NCBI GenBank assembly: GCA_900767875.1
Contig: CAAGAT010000017.1
Coordinates: 3,395-67,394 of the forward strand
From: an uncultured Sutterella sp.
GTDB lineage: Bacteria > Pseudomonadota > Gammaproteobacteria > Burkholderiales > Burkholderiaceae_F
DNA: 64,000 nucleotides
Direction: 5' to 3'
A program made the position numbers and the translations under genes. Below are positions 25,852 to 34,445 of this stretch, in pieces. Positions within the stretch are counted from its first letter, which is position 1, and every line of letters starts with the position of its first letter. Below the pieces are notes generated by a model. The model did no database searches. It was not told the DNA's origin and worked only from the letters and a program-made list of their open reading frames with translations.

Positions 25852-28395
25852 TCAGATGTCGAGGTTGCTCACGAAGATCGCGTTGTCTTCGATGAATTCG
25901 CGGCGCGGTTCGACCTCATCGCCCATGAGCATGGAGAAGATGTCGTCGGCCTTGCTCGCGTCCTCAAGGCGCACGCGCAGCAGACGGCGCGTCTGCGGGT
26001 TCATCGTCGTCTCGTAGAGCTCTTCGGAGCCCATTTCACCGAGCCCCTTGTAGCGCTGCTTCTTGACGCCGTCTTCGGCCTGATCCATGAGCCACTTGAC
26101 GGCTTCGCCGAAGTTGCGCACGTTCTGCGAGGCCTGGCCGCGCACGGCGCGGGCCCCCTCGCCGACCACGCCCTCAAGGGCCTGCGCGGCGGTGCGCAGC
26201 ACGCGGTACTCGTTCGAGCGCAGAAATTCGGGCTCGATGTAGGTCGTGTGCGTGTTGCCGTAGATGTGGTGGCTCACGCGGATGCGCACGGTGTCCTTTT
26301 CCGGGTTGTGTTCGGCCGTCACCTTGATTTCCGGATCGCGGATGGCCGCTTCGAGCGCCTTGGCGCAATCGGAAGCCTTGGCGAGATCCGTGAGGTCCAT
26401 TTCCACGCCCGAGGCGATCGCCAGCAGCGCGGCGCGGTCGATCACCAGGCTCAGGCGTTCGATCACGGACTTGGACTGCTCGAATTCGGCGATCATGTTT
26501 TCCAGATCGGTGCCGCGCAGCGCCACACCCGCCTCAAAATCGGCCGTGTTGCGGTACAGGGCCGCCCCTTCGAGCGCGATGTCGAGCAGGTACTGCTCCA
26601 TCTCGGCGTCGTCCTTGATGTAGATCTTGTTTTCCAGGTTGTTCTTGCTGCGGCGGCCCGTGAGCACACCGTACAGCGGCGGCTGGGCGATGTAGACGTG
26701 GCCGCCTTCGAGCAGCTGGGGCATCTGACGGTAGAAGAACGTCAGCAGCAGGGTGCGGATGTGCGCGCCGTCCACGTCCGCATCGGTCATGAGAATGATG
26801 CGGTGATAGCGTAGCTTTCCAATGTCGAAGTCCTGCTTGAGCTGCGTGCCCAGCGCCAGCACCAACGTCTTGATCTGTTCGGAATCGAGGAGCTTGTCGA
26901 CCGAGGCCTTTTCCACGTTGAGGATCTTGCCGCGTAGCGGCAGGATGGCCTGAAATTCGCGGTCGCGGCCGGTCTTGGCCGAGCCGCCTGCCGAGTCACC
27001 CTCGACGATGAAGATTTCGCTGGCGGCCGGATCCTTGCTCGAGCAGTCGGCGAGCTTGCCGGGCAGCCCTCCGCCGATCACCTGCTTGCGGGTGACTTCG
27101 CGGGCCTTGCGGGCCGCTTCACGGGCGCGGGCGGCCGTGACGATCTTGTTGCAGATGTCGCGGGCCTGATCGGGGTGCTCCTCAAGGAAGGTCGACAGGC
27201 CTTCGGAGACGGCCGTGTTGACCGCGGGCAGCACTTCGCTCGTGACGAGCTTGTCCTTGGTCTGCGAACTGAAGGACGGCTGGGGCACCTTCACCGAAAG
27301 AACGCACGTGAGGCCCTCGCGCATGTCTTCGGCGGCGATGTCGAACTTGTCGCCCTTTTTGAGAATGTTGTTGTTGTCGATGTACTTGCGGATGACATTG
27401 CTCATGGCCACGCGCAGACCCGTGACGTGGGTGCCGCCGTCGCGCTGAGGAATGTTGTTGGTGTAGGCCGCCAGAGACTCGTTGTAGGAGTCGTTCCACT
27501 GCATGGCCACTTCGACGTACACCGGAATTTCCTTGGTGCTGTCCTTGGCGCTTTTTTGCATCACGGTCTTTTGAATGTAGATCGGATCCTTGTGGATGGC
27601 CTTGCGGGTCGTGTTCTTAAAGAGCACGAAGCTCTTGACGCCGCCTTCGCTTTCGAGGAGCACGTGACGGGCGGTGCGCTCGTCGGTGAGCTCGATGTCC
27701 ACGCCGGAATTGAGGAACGAGAGCTCGCGCAGGCGATTCAGGAGCGTGTCATAGTCGAATTCGACCACGGGCTGGAAGATGTCCGCGTCGGGCAGAAAGT
27801 GCACTTCGGTGCCGCGCTTGGTGGTCGGCCCGAGCAGCTTCATGGGGCTGACGGCCACCATTTGGCCGGTGTGCGGATCGGCCTGCATCTCGGTGATGCG
27901 GTCGATGACCGCGCCGTGATCGAACTTGAGCGCGTGCGAGAAGCCGTCGCGGTGCACCTTGAGTTCGAGCCACTTGGACAGGGCGTTGACGCAGGAGACG
28001 CCCACGCCGTGCAGGCCGCCCGAGATCTTGTATCCGTTTTCGTCGAACTTGCCGCCCGCATGCAGTTCCGTGAGGGCGATTTCGGCGGCCGAGCGCTTGG
28101 GATCGTGCTTGTCGTCGAACTTGATGGCCGTCGGAATGCCGCGGCCGTCGTCAACCACGCTCACGGAGTTGTCCATGTGGATGGTGACGTAGATCTTGGA
28201 GGCAAAGCCGGCCATGGCCTCGTCGATGGAGTTGTCCACGACTTCGTACACGAGGTGATGAAGACCGGAGCCGTCCGAGACGTCGCCGATGTACATCCCC
28301 GGGCGCTTACGAACTGCTTCGAGACCTTCGAGGATCTTGATGTTGCTTTCGTTGTAAGTGCTCGAGACGTCCGACTTGATTTCTTGATCCGCCAT
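25852..28395 (-). CDS. gyrB: DNA gyrase subunit B
   Basis: GyrB is the ATPase subunit of gyrase, which introduces negative supercoils. The N-terminal GHKL domain is evident (GLEAVRKRPGMYIGDV, VVDNSIDEAMAG, VVDDGRGIP, GGLHGVGVSCVNALS), then the TOPRIM motif IVEGDSAGGSAKTGRDR with PLRGKILNVEKA and TDADVDGAHIRTLL, and the C-terminal QRYKGLGEM segment. I use ATG 28395 (847 residues, normal); 28491 would add an unsupported leader. It is 114 bases from dnaN, in the order dnaA-dnaN-gyrB. Confidence 0.98.
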   Translation of the reverse strand: MADQEIKSDVSSTYNESNIKILEGLEAVRKRPGMYIGDVSDGSGLHHLVYEVVDNSIDEAMAGFASKIYVTIHMDNSVSVVDDGRGIPTAIKFDDKHDPKRSAAEIALTELHAGGKFDENGYKISGGLHGVGVSCVNALSKWLELKVHRDGFSHALKFDHGAVIDRITEMQADPHTGQMVAVSPMKLLGPTTKRGTEVHFLPDADIFQPVVEFDYDTLLNRLRELSFLNSGVDIELTDERTARHVLLESEGGVKSFVLFKNTTRKAIHKDPIYIQKTVMQKSAKDSTKEIPVYVEVAMQWNDSYNESLAAYTNNIPQRDGGTHVTGLRVAMSNVIRKYIDNNNILKKGDKFDIAAEDMREGLTCVLSVKVPQPSFSSQTKDKLVTSEVLPAVNTAVSEGLSTFLEEHPDQARDICNKIVTAARAREAARKAREVTRKQVIGGGLPGKLADCSSKDPAASEIFIVEGDSAGGSAKTGRDREFQAILPLRGKILNVEKASVDKLLDSEQIKTLVLALGTQLKQDFDIGKLRYHRIILMTDADVDGAHIRTLLLTFFYRQMPQLLEGGHVYIAQPPLYGVLTGRRSKNNLENKIYIKDDAEMEQYLLDIALEGAALYRNTADFEAGVALRGTDLENMIAEFEQSKSVIERLSLVIDRAALLAIASGVEMDLTDLAKASDCAKALEAAIRDPEIKVTAEHNPEKDTVRIRVSHHIYGNTHTTYIEPEFLRSNEYRVLRTAAQALEGVVGEGARAVRGQASQNVRNFGEAVKWLMDQAEDGVKKQRYKGLGEMGSEELYETTMNPQTRRLLRVRLEDASKADDIFSMLMGDEVEPRREFIEDNAIFVSNLDI

Positions 28396-28509
28396 AGTTC
28401 GCTGAATAATCTGGTTAAAAACTGTGCTGTGTGTGAGGGGCGCCTCAACGACGAGCGCGGCCTTTTTGGCAAAGGGCAAGGCCGGGCGCACCGCCGTCTC
28501 AGGCAGGCG

Positions 28510-29619
28510 TCAGATGCGCATGGGCATCAGAACGTAGCGGAAGAGCTCGCTGTCGGGCATCGTCAGAAGCGTGGCGCCCTGCGCGTTGGATAGGGCAAAG
28601 CGCACTTCCGTGTTCTTGAGGTTGCCCAGAACGTCCAGAAGGTACACGACGTTGAAGCCCACATCGAGTTCGGGGCCGTCGTAGGCGATGCTGATCTGCT
28701 CTTCGGCCTCTTCCATTTCGGAGTTGGCGCTTTGAATCTTCAGGCAGCCCGGCTCGACGATCCAGCGCAGGCCCTTGAACTTCTCGTTGGCCAGAATGGC
28801 CGCACGGCGCAGCGCACCGATGAGCTCTTCGCGGTTGATCAGGAAGATCTTGTCGTTGTTCTGTGGAATGACGCGGCTGTAGTCGGGGAACTTGCCCTCG
28901 ACGAGCTTGGTGAGAAATTCGATGTCGCCGAAGGAGAAACGCGCCTGCGACTTACCGATTTCCACGAGCACCTTCTCGTCGGTGTCGGGCAGCAACTTCA
29001 TGAGCTGCTGAACGGTCTTACGGGGCAGGATCGCTTCGATGCTGCCGTCAAAGTCGATTTCGGCGTTGTCGTCGCAGCAGGCCAGACGGTGACCGTCCGT
29101 GGCCACGGTGCGCACCTTCTTGTTCTGGATCACGAGCAGCATGCCGTTGAGGTAATAACGGATGTCCTGCTGGGCCATCGCAAAGTGCACCATCTGCAGC
29201 AGATGCTTGAGGTTCTGGGCCGAGACCTGAAAGCTCGTCGTCATTTCGGACGTGTTGAGCTCGGGGTAGTCCTCGGCGGGCAGCTGCGAGAGCGAGAAGC
29301 GCGAATTGGATGCCGCCAGAACCACCTTGTTTTCATCGGCGCTCAGGGTCGCCTCGGTCGTCGAGGTGGGCAGAGCCGAGAGCAGAGCGAGTAGCTTGGC
29401 CGCCGGCAGCGTCGTCTTGCAGTTTTTCTCGCCCGTGCCGACGTCGGCCGTCGTGCGGATCTGGATTTCCAGATCGGTGGTTGTAAAGCTGACCTTACTG
29501 CCTTCCTGCTGGATCAGAACGTTGGCCAGAATCGGAAGGGTCTGACGCCCTTCGACGATGCCGCTGACCATCTGCAGAGGCTTGAGAAGAGCCTCGCGGG
29601 TGCACTTGATGAACTGCAT
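28510..29619 (-). CDS. dnaN: DNA polymerase III beta sliding clamp
   Basis: The clamp encircles DNA and tethers polymerase III. The 369-residue protein shows the usual three-domain pattern: MQFIKCTREALLKPLQMVSGIVE at the start, ATDGHRLACCD, and the C-terminal YVLMPMRI that forms the partner-binding pocket. I use ATG 29619; the longer ORF start at 29661 adds 14 residues not seen in the family. It follows dnaA after 130 bases. Confidence 0.98.
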   Translation of the reverse strand: MQFIKCTREALLKPLQMVSGIVEGRQTLPILANVLIQQEGSKVSFTTTDLEIQIRTTADVGTGEKNCKTTLPAAKLLALLSALPTSTTEATLSADENKVVLAASNSRFSLSQLPAEDYPELNTSEMTTSFQVSAQNLKHLLQMVHFAMAQQDIRYYLNGMLLVIQNKKVRTVATDGHRLACCDDNAEIDFDGSIEAILPRKTVQQLMKLLPDTDEKVLVEIGKSQARFSFGDIEFLTKLVEGKFPDYSRVIPQNNDKIFLINREELIGALRRAAILANEKFKGLRWIVEPGCLKIQSANSEMEEAEEQISIAYDGPELDVGFNVVYLLDVLGNLKNTEVRFALSNAQGATLLTMPDSELFRYVLMPMRI

Positions 29620-29749
29620 GGGATTCGATTGCCTCAAAAAAAATCTTTTGAGCGCGAACATCCCTCGCGGGCGTGCGCGCGAATGCTTAATTTTAGCGGG
29701 TTTGAGGGATTTTAGCCGCGTCGGCGCGGGTCAAAAACGGACAAATTTG

Positions 29750-31096
29750 TCAGTTTTTGAGACGCTGTTCGAGCAGGTGAATGTCGTGCTTGAGACCGTC
29801 GTCGGTGTTGCGCTCGCTCATGACCTTGCGGTGCGCGTAGATGACGGTGGTGTGGTCGCGTCCCCCAAAGAGTGCACCGATTTCGGGCAGGCTCTTGTTG
29901 GTGAGTTCCTTGGATAGGTACATGGCGACTTGACGGGCCCGCACGAGGTTGGCCTTGCGCGACTTGGCCACGATGTCGTTGGTCTTGATGCCGTAGTACT
30001 CGGCCACGGCCTTTTGAATGTTGTCGATGGTCACGGGCGTGGCCGTGGCCTTGAAGATGTCCCGCAGGGCCATCTTGGCCGTCTCAAGTGTCACGGGCAC
30101 CTGGTGAAAGCGCGTGTAGGCCAGAATCTGCTGCACGGCCCCCTCGAGCTCGCGTACGTTGCTCTTGACGCGCTTGGCGATGATCTCGGCCACTTCCTGG
30201 GGCATGACGATGCCCGAGCGTTCGGCCTTTTGCAGAAGAATCTGCACGCGCATCTCAAATTCGGGCGGCTCGATCATCACGATCAGGCCCTGCGTGAGGC
30301 GGCTCAAGAGCCGGTCCTGGAATTCCGAGAGGTTCTTGGGGTATGTGTCGCTTGTGAGAACAATCTGCTTGCCGTGCGGCACCATGCTCTCGAACGTCAG
30401 AAAGAAGTTCGTCTGCGTGCCTTCGCGGTCTCGGAAACTCTGGATATCGTCGATGAGCAGCATGTCGATGCCGCGGTAGCGGGCGTCGAACTTGCGCATG
30501 GCTTCGGTGTAGCGCTCGGAATTGACGTTTTTCAGACGCATGGCGTCCACGAATTCCTGCGTGTACTGCTGCGCGGACACGCACAGCACCTTGGCCTTGG
30601 GATTGTTTTTGAGGAAGCGGTTGCCGATGGCGTGCATCAGGTGCGTCTTGCCCAGGCCGACGCCGCCGTAGATAAAGAGCGGGTTGTAGACCGACTTGGT
30701 GCTCGAGGCCACCTGCAGGGCCGAAGCGAAGGCCATCTGGTTGGCCTGGCCTTCGACGAGGTTTTCAAACGTCAGGTTCGGCAGGAGGCCCGTGGCGGAG
30801 ATGTCGGGGGCCTGTTCCTGGCCCTCGGCGGTAAACACGGGCGCGGCGGGCGTGTTCTGCGCCACCGACCAAACGATGTCGAGTTCTTTGCCGGCCAGAC
30901 GGTGGACGTACTGAGCGATGGTAGAGCCGTAGGAGTCGCGGACCGTACGCAGCTTGGCGCCGGACGGGGCGAAAATCGTGATGGAGTCGGCTTCAAGCTC
31001 GACTTCCGCGGTCAGATCGGCGAACCAGGTTTGGTACACATCGCGCGGCGTGTCGTTCTTAATTTGCTCCAGACAATCGGTCCAAAAATCGCTCAT
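29750..31096 (-). CDS. dnaA: Chromosomal replication initiator protein DnaA
   Basis: DnaA binds DnaA boxes and unwinds the origin. The 448-residue protein has domain I (FWTDCLEQIKNDTPRDVYQTWF), a short domain II linker, the AAA+ domain III with Walker A GGVGLGKTHLMHA, Walker B LLIDDIQSF, and domain IV with the box-recognition signature FGGRDHTTVIYAHRKV. It is divergent from rpmH across a 569-base gap. No DnaA box is visible in its own upstream region, so autoregulation by classic boxes is not evident. Confidence 0.98.
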   Translation of the reverse strand: MSDFWTDCLEQIKNDTPRDVYQTWFADLTAEVELEADSITIFAPSGAKLRTVRDSYGSTIAQYVHRLAGKELDIVWSVAQNTPAAPVFTAEGQEQAPDISATGLLPNLTFENLVEGQANQMAFASALQVASSTKSVYNPLFIYGGVGLGKTHLMHAIGNRFLKNNPKAKVLCVSAQQYTQEFVDAMRLKNVNSERYTEAMRKFDARYRGIDMLLIDDIQSFRDREGTQTNFFLTFESMVPHGKQIVLTSDTYPKNLSEFQDRLLSRLTQGLIVMIEPPEFEMRVQILLQKAERSGIVMPQEVAEIIAKRVKSNVRELEGAVQQILAYTRFHQVPVTLETAKMALRDIFKATATPVTIDNIQKAVAEYYGIKTNDIVAKSRKANLVRARQVAMYLSKELTNKSLPEIGALFGGRDHTTVIYAHRKVMSERNTDDGLKHDIHLLEQRLKN

Positions 31097-31665
31097 AGTG
31101 CTCGAAAAGAGAAAACACTCCCGCTCGGTTGCCGCCGGCGGCGGAAACTTCGCTTCAAAGACATGGGAGGAGTGAGGGTTGGTCGATCATTTTAGCTGTT
31201 ACGGGCACCCTTCGCTTTTGCGTCAGACACTTGTCGGTTCCCCAAGACCCCCTTCGGTACGACGCGTAGGTGGTTGAGCTCGTCAAAACACAAAATGCTG
31301 TGTCAATTTATTTTTTGACGCCGAGGCGGAAAAATCCTTTGAAAACGGGCACTTGGCGCTTGTCGGGGGGAGGCCGCCGCCCGCCGTCGGTATTTTTCCG
31401 AAAATATTTGACAGACACCCCGAAAATAAGGTTTAATATCAGGCTTTTCGGATGCCTCGGTATGGGGAGGCCTTTTTGCGCCGCCGAAACTGCCGAAATC
31501 CGACAGCGGATATCCGTAGCGCTCACCCTTCTTGAGCCTTGGGTCCGACAACAATCAGCCCGGGGCTGACGCCGCCGGCCAAGCGTGCGAAAACGCACGC
31601 CTGCGGCCGATGAAAGGCGCGGCAACGCCGACTTGAAACCCTTTAACTAAAGCTGAGAATTAATC
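31097..31665. other. Divergent dnaA-rpmH intergenic region
   Basis: This 569-base spacer holds the rpmH promoter (listed separately) and presumably that of dnaA on the minus strand, for which I see TTGACA-like boxes (around 31301-31306) but no good paired -10. It contains no TTATCCACA-type box and no gene I can support. Confidence 0.6.
31408..31439 (+). promoter_or_regulatory. Sigma-70 type promoter for rpmH-rnpA-yidD-yidC
   Basis: A perfect -35 TTGACA at 31408-31413 is followed after 18 bases by TTTAAT (31432-31437, overlapping TAATAT). The start would be near 31445, giving a 5' leader of about 220 bases before rpmH. Confidence 0.7.
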
Positions 31666-31806
31666 ATGGCTACCAAGCGTACCTACCAACCTTCCAAGAC
31701 CAAGCGTGCCCGCACGCACGGCTTCCTCGTCCGCTCCCGTACCAAGGGCGGTCGCGCTGTTCTGGCCCGTCGCCGTCGCAAGGGCCGTCACGTTCTGGCT
31801 CTCTAA
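31666..31806 (+). CDS. rpmH: 50S ribosomal protein L34
   Basis: The 46-residue, highly basic protein begins MATKRTYQPSKTKRARTHGF and ends RRRRKGRHVLAL, the L34 pattern. Translation directly from the sequence gives ATG at 31666 and TAA at 31804-31806. It is first in the rpmH-rnpA-yidD-yidC group. Confidence 0.97.
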   Translation: MATKRTYQPSKTKRARTHGFLVRSRTKGGRAVLARRRRKGRHVLAL

Positions 31807-31839
31807 GCTGCCGCAAAACGCAGCCGTAGGGTGAGCCAA

Positions 31840-32298
31840 ATGACGCCCGGGCTTTGCGCAAAAAAGTTTCCGAAATCGGCTCGTATTCTGAGCTCGGAGG
31901 ATTTTGGGACGATTTTGCGCGCTCAAGGGCCCGGAAGCATCCGACTCGGACGCGACTCCGTAAGCTTGTGCGCTCAGGCGTGCGAGAGTGCGGGTCTCGT
32001 CCGTTTTGGTTTTACGGTCGGAAAGAAAAACGTCAGACGCTCGGTCGACCGAGCCCTCGTCAAGCGCATCATGCGCGAGTGTGCCCGGCAGGCTCTGCCG
32101 GAAATGCGCCGTCGCTGTGCCGAAAAGGGAATCGGGCTGGACATCAGTCTGCGCTACCGCACTGCCCTGCTCGTTCGCGGGGAAACGACGGTGGCCGCGG
32201 CCAAGGCAACGGTGCGCCGCAGCACGGATCTGGCCATCGCCGCGCTTTTCAAAAAACTCAAAACGCTTGAGCTCGGCACTGGGAGCGAAAAATGCTGA
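31840..32298 (+). CDS. rnpA: Ribonuclease P protein component
   Basis: RnpA assists the RNase P RNA in trimming tRNA 5' ends. The 152-residue product has the basic FGFTVGKKNVRRSVDRALVKRIMRE region that aligns with the family core, but the usual RNR motif reads R71-A72-L73. ATG 31840 is chosen over GTG 31831 because GGTGA lies five bases before it. The end overlaps yidD by seven bases. Confidence 0.93.
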   Translation: MTPGLCAKKFPKSARILSSEDFGTILRAQGPGSIRLGRDSVSLCAQACESAGLVRFGFTVGKKNVRRSVDRALVKRIMRECARQALPEMRRRCAEKGIGLDISLRYRTALLVRGETTVAAAKATVRRSTDLAIAALFKKLKTLELGTGSEKC

Positions 32299-32558
32299 AA
32301 CGCTTTTTCATCGCCCTGGTCCGGCTCTACCAGCTCACGTTTTCGCCGTGGGTGGGGCATCAGTGCCGGTTCATTCCGACCTGCTCCAACTACTCGATTG
32401 AGGCTTTTGAAAAGCACGGGGCCCTCAAGGGGCTTTGGATGACGATCACCCGCCTGGCGCGTTGCCATCCCTTCGGGGGAAGCGGCTACGATCCGGTTCC
32501 CGGAAAGTTCCGCTGGCGCTGCTGGTGTCACGACGCCGCCGCACATCGACCGAAGTAA
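32292..32558 (+). CDS. yidD: Membrane protein insertion efficiency factor
   Basis: YidD is a small amphipathic protein thought to help YidC-dependent insertion. The 88-residue sequence has the hallmark FSPWVGHQCRFIPTCSNYS, EAFEKHGALKGLWMTITRLARCHPF and GGSGYDPVP with its conserved cysteines. It overlaps rnpA and precedes yidC by 40 bases. Confidence 0.96.
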   Translation: MLKRFFIALVRLYQLTFSPWVGHQCRFIPTCSNYSIEAFEKHGALKGLWMTITRLARCHPFGGSGYDPVPGKFRWRCWCHDAAAHRPK

Positions 32559-32598
32559 AGTTTCGTCTGATTCGGACAACAAAAAGATTGGACCTGAT

Positions 32599-34341
32599 AT
32601 GGGAAGCGATTTTCAACGTACCCTCATGTGGGTGATTCTGGTGGCCTCCTGCTTCATGCTGTGGGACAACTGGAACGTCTACAACGGAAAGCCCTCGTTT
32701 TTTGGAGAACCCGCCGTCACGCAGACCGAACAGACGGCCGCCGCCAAGGCCGACTCTGCCGCCGGCGTGCCCGATGTCGCTCAAAGCGGCGCCGAGGCCG
32801 TGGCCAAGGGCATGATCGACACCTCCAAGCCCGTGGACGTGAGCAACGACATGCTCAAGCTCACGATCGACGAAGTTGGTGCCGTGGTGACGCACGCCGT
32901 GCTGCTCAAGGAGCACCAGCAGTCGGACTGGACCGAAGTGGGCATCGCTGGCATGATCCTGGGCAAGGAACAGAAGACCCGTCCCAACATCGAACTGCTG
33001 ACCGTCTCGCCAAAGAGCGTCTATGTGGCGCAGACGGGCTTTATCGGCGGTGAGTTCCCCAATCACAAGTCCTCCTTCAAGTACGTCGGCACCAAGACCG
33101 AAAAGCGCATGGACGAAGAGCTCGGCCGCGAGGTCAACGTCTACACGGCCGCCTTTGAAAGCACGGTCGGCAAGGTGACGGTGCGCCGCACCTATGTGCT
33201 CTCCGACGGCCGCTACTCGGTGACCGTTCGCAACGAGTTCAAGAACAACGGCGAGACGGCCGTCAAGCCGTCCGTGTACTACCAGCTCACCCGCGACGGC
33301 AACAAGCCCGAGGGCCAGAGCACCTTCTACTACACGTACACGGGTCCGGCGATTTACACGGCCGAGGATAAGTTCCAGAAGATCTCGTTTGACGACATCA
33401 GCGACAAGGCCGGCCACGTGGCCAAGACCGACAACGGCTGGATTGCGATGATTCAGCACTACTTCATCTCGGCCTGGACCGACGTGCGCGGTCAGGACGG
33501 CAAGAAGGAGCGCGAGTTCTACACGGCCAAGCTCGATCAGAACCTGTACGCCGTCGGCTCGATCATCAAGCTCGGCACGGTCGAACCGCAAAAGTCCGTG
33601 AGCACCGCCGCCACGCTTTACGTCGGTCCCCAGGACCAGAACCGTCTGTCGTACCTGGCCGACGGCCTCGATCTGGTGGTCGACTACGGCTGGCTCACGT
33701 TCCTGGCCAAGCCCATCTACTCGATCCTGAACTTCATGTTTGGTCTGTGCGGCAACTGGGGTTGGTCGATCGTGCTGCTGACGGTTCTCGTCAAGCTCAT
33801 CCTCTACCCGATTTCCGCGGCCGGCTACAAGTCCATGGCCCGCATGAAGGAAGTCACGCCCCGCATGAAGGCTCTGCAGGAGCAGTACGCCGACGACAAG
33901 CAGCGTCTGCAGCAGGCAATGATGGAGCTGTACCGCAAGGAAAAGATCAACCCCGTGGGCGGCTGCCTGCCGATCCTGCTACAGATCCCGGTGTTCCTGG
34001 CTCTGTACTGGGTGCTTCTGGCCTCCGTGGAACTGCGTGACTCGGCCTGGCTCGGCTGGGTGAGCGATCTGGCCAGTCCCGATCCTTGGTTCATTCTGCC
34101 GGCCGTCATGATGATCACGATGTTCCTGCAGATCAAGCTCAACCCGACGCCGACCGATCCGATGCAGGCCCGCATGATGGTGATCATGCCCCTCGTGTTC
34201 GGTGTGATGTTCTTCTTCTTCCCAGCCGGCCTGGTGCTGTACTGGCTCACCAACAACGTGCTCTCGATCGCACAGCAGTGGTACGTCAACAAGCAGATTG
34301 CCGCCGAGCGTGAAAAGCGCCTCAAGGCCGTCAATCACTAA
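32599..34341 (+). CDS. yidC: Membrane protein insertase YidC
   Basis: YidC inserts and folds inner-membrane proteins, including the F0 subunits encoded by the atp operon in this window. The 580-residue protein has an N-terminal helix (about 8-24), a large periplasmic beta domain (about 60-360, e.g. TYVLSDGRYSVTVRNEFKN) and a C-terminal bundle of five helices (from about 370; GLCGNWGWSIVLLTVLVKLILYP, GGCLPILLQIPVFLALYWVL, FPAGLVLYWLTNNVLSIAQQ). Length fits Gram-negative YidC. Confidence 0.97.
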   Translation: MGSDFQRTLMWVILVASCFMLWDNWNVYNGKPSFFGEPAVTQTEQTAAAKADSAAGVPDVAQSGAEAVAKGMIDTSKPVDVSNDMLKLTIDEVGAVVTHAVLLKEHQQSDWTEVGIAGMILGKEQKTRPNIELLTVSPKSVYVAQTGFIGGEFPNHKSSFKYVGTKTEKRMDEELGREVNVYTAAFESTVGKVTVRRTYVLSDGRYSVTVRNEFKNNGETAVKPSVYYQLTRDGNKPEGQSTFYYTYTGPAIYTAEDKFQKISFDDISDKAGHVAKTDNGWIAMIQHYFISAWTDVRGQDGKKEREFYTAKLDQNLYAVGSIIKLGTVEPQKSVSTAATLYVGPQDQNRLSYLADGLDLVVDYGWLTFLAKPIYSILNFMFGLCGNWGWSIVLLTVLVKLILYPISAAGYKSMARMKEVTPRMKALQEQYADDKQRLQQAMMELYRKEKINPVGGCLPILLQIPVFLALYWVLLASVELRDSAWLGWVSDLASPDPWFILPAVMMITMFLQIKLNPTPTDPMQARMMVIMPLVFGVMFFFFPAGLVLYWLTNNVLSIAQQWYVNKQIAAEREKRLKAVNH

Positions 34342-34367
34342 GCGCGGCGCTTGAGAAAGCGCAGCAC

Positions 34368-34401
34368 AAAAAAGGGACTCCCAAAAAGAGTCCCTTTTTT
34401 T
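34368..34401. terminator. Bidirectional terminator between yidC and mnmE
   Basis: AAAAAAGGGACTC (34368-34380) and GAGTCCCTTTTTTT (34388-34401) form an 8-bp GC core flanked by A and T runs, so it can terminate both yidC and, on the minus strand, mnmE. Confidence 0.92.
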
Positions 34402-34445
34402 GCGCCCGGCCGATCAAACGCACCGGCCGCAGATTCGCGGTTGCG

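Noticed and set aside
28396..28491. N-terminal extension of gyrB
   Set aside because: The added residues do not resemble GyrB, whose family start fits ATG 28395.
31097..31665. The dnaA-rpmH gap as oriC
   Set aside because: No TTATCCACA-type box is visible despite the classic position; kept only as an alternative to be tested by GC skew.
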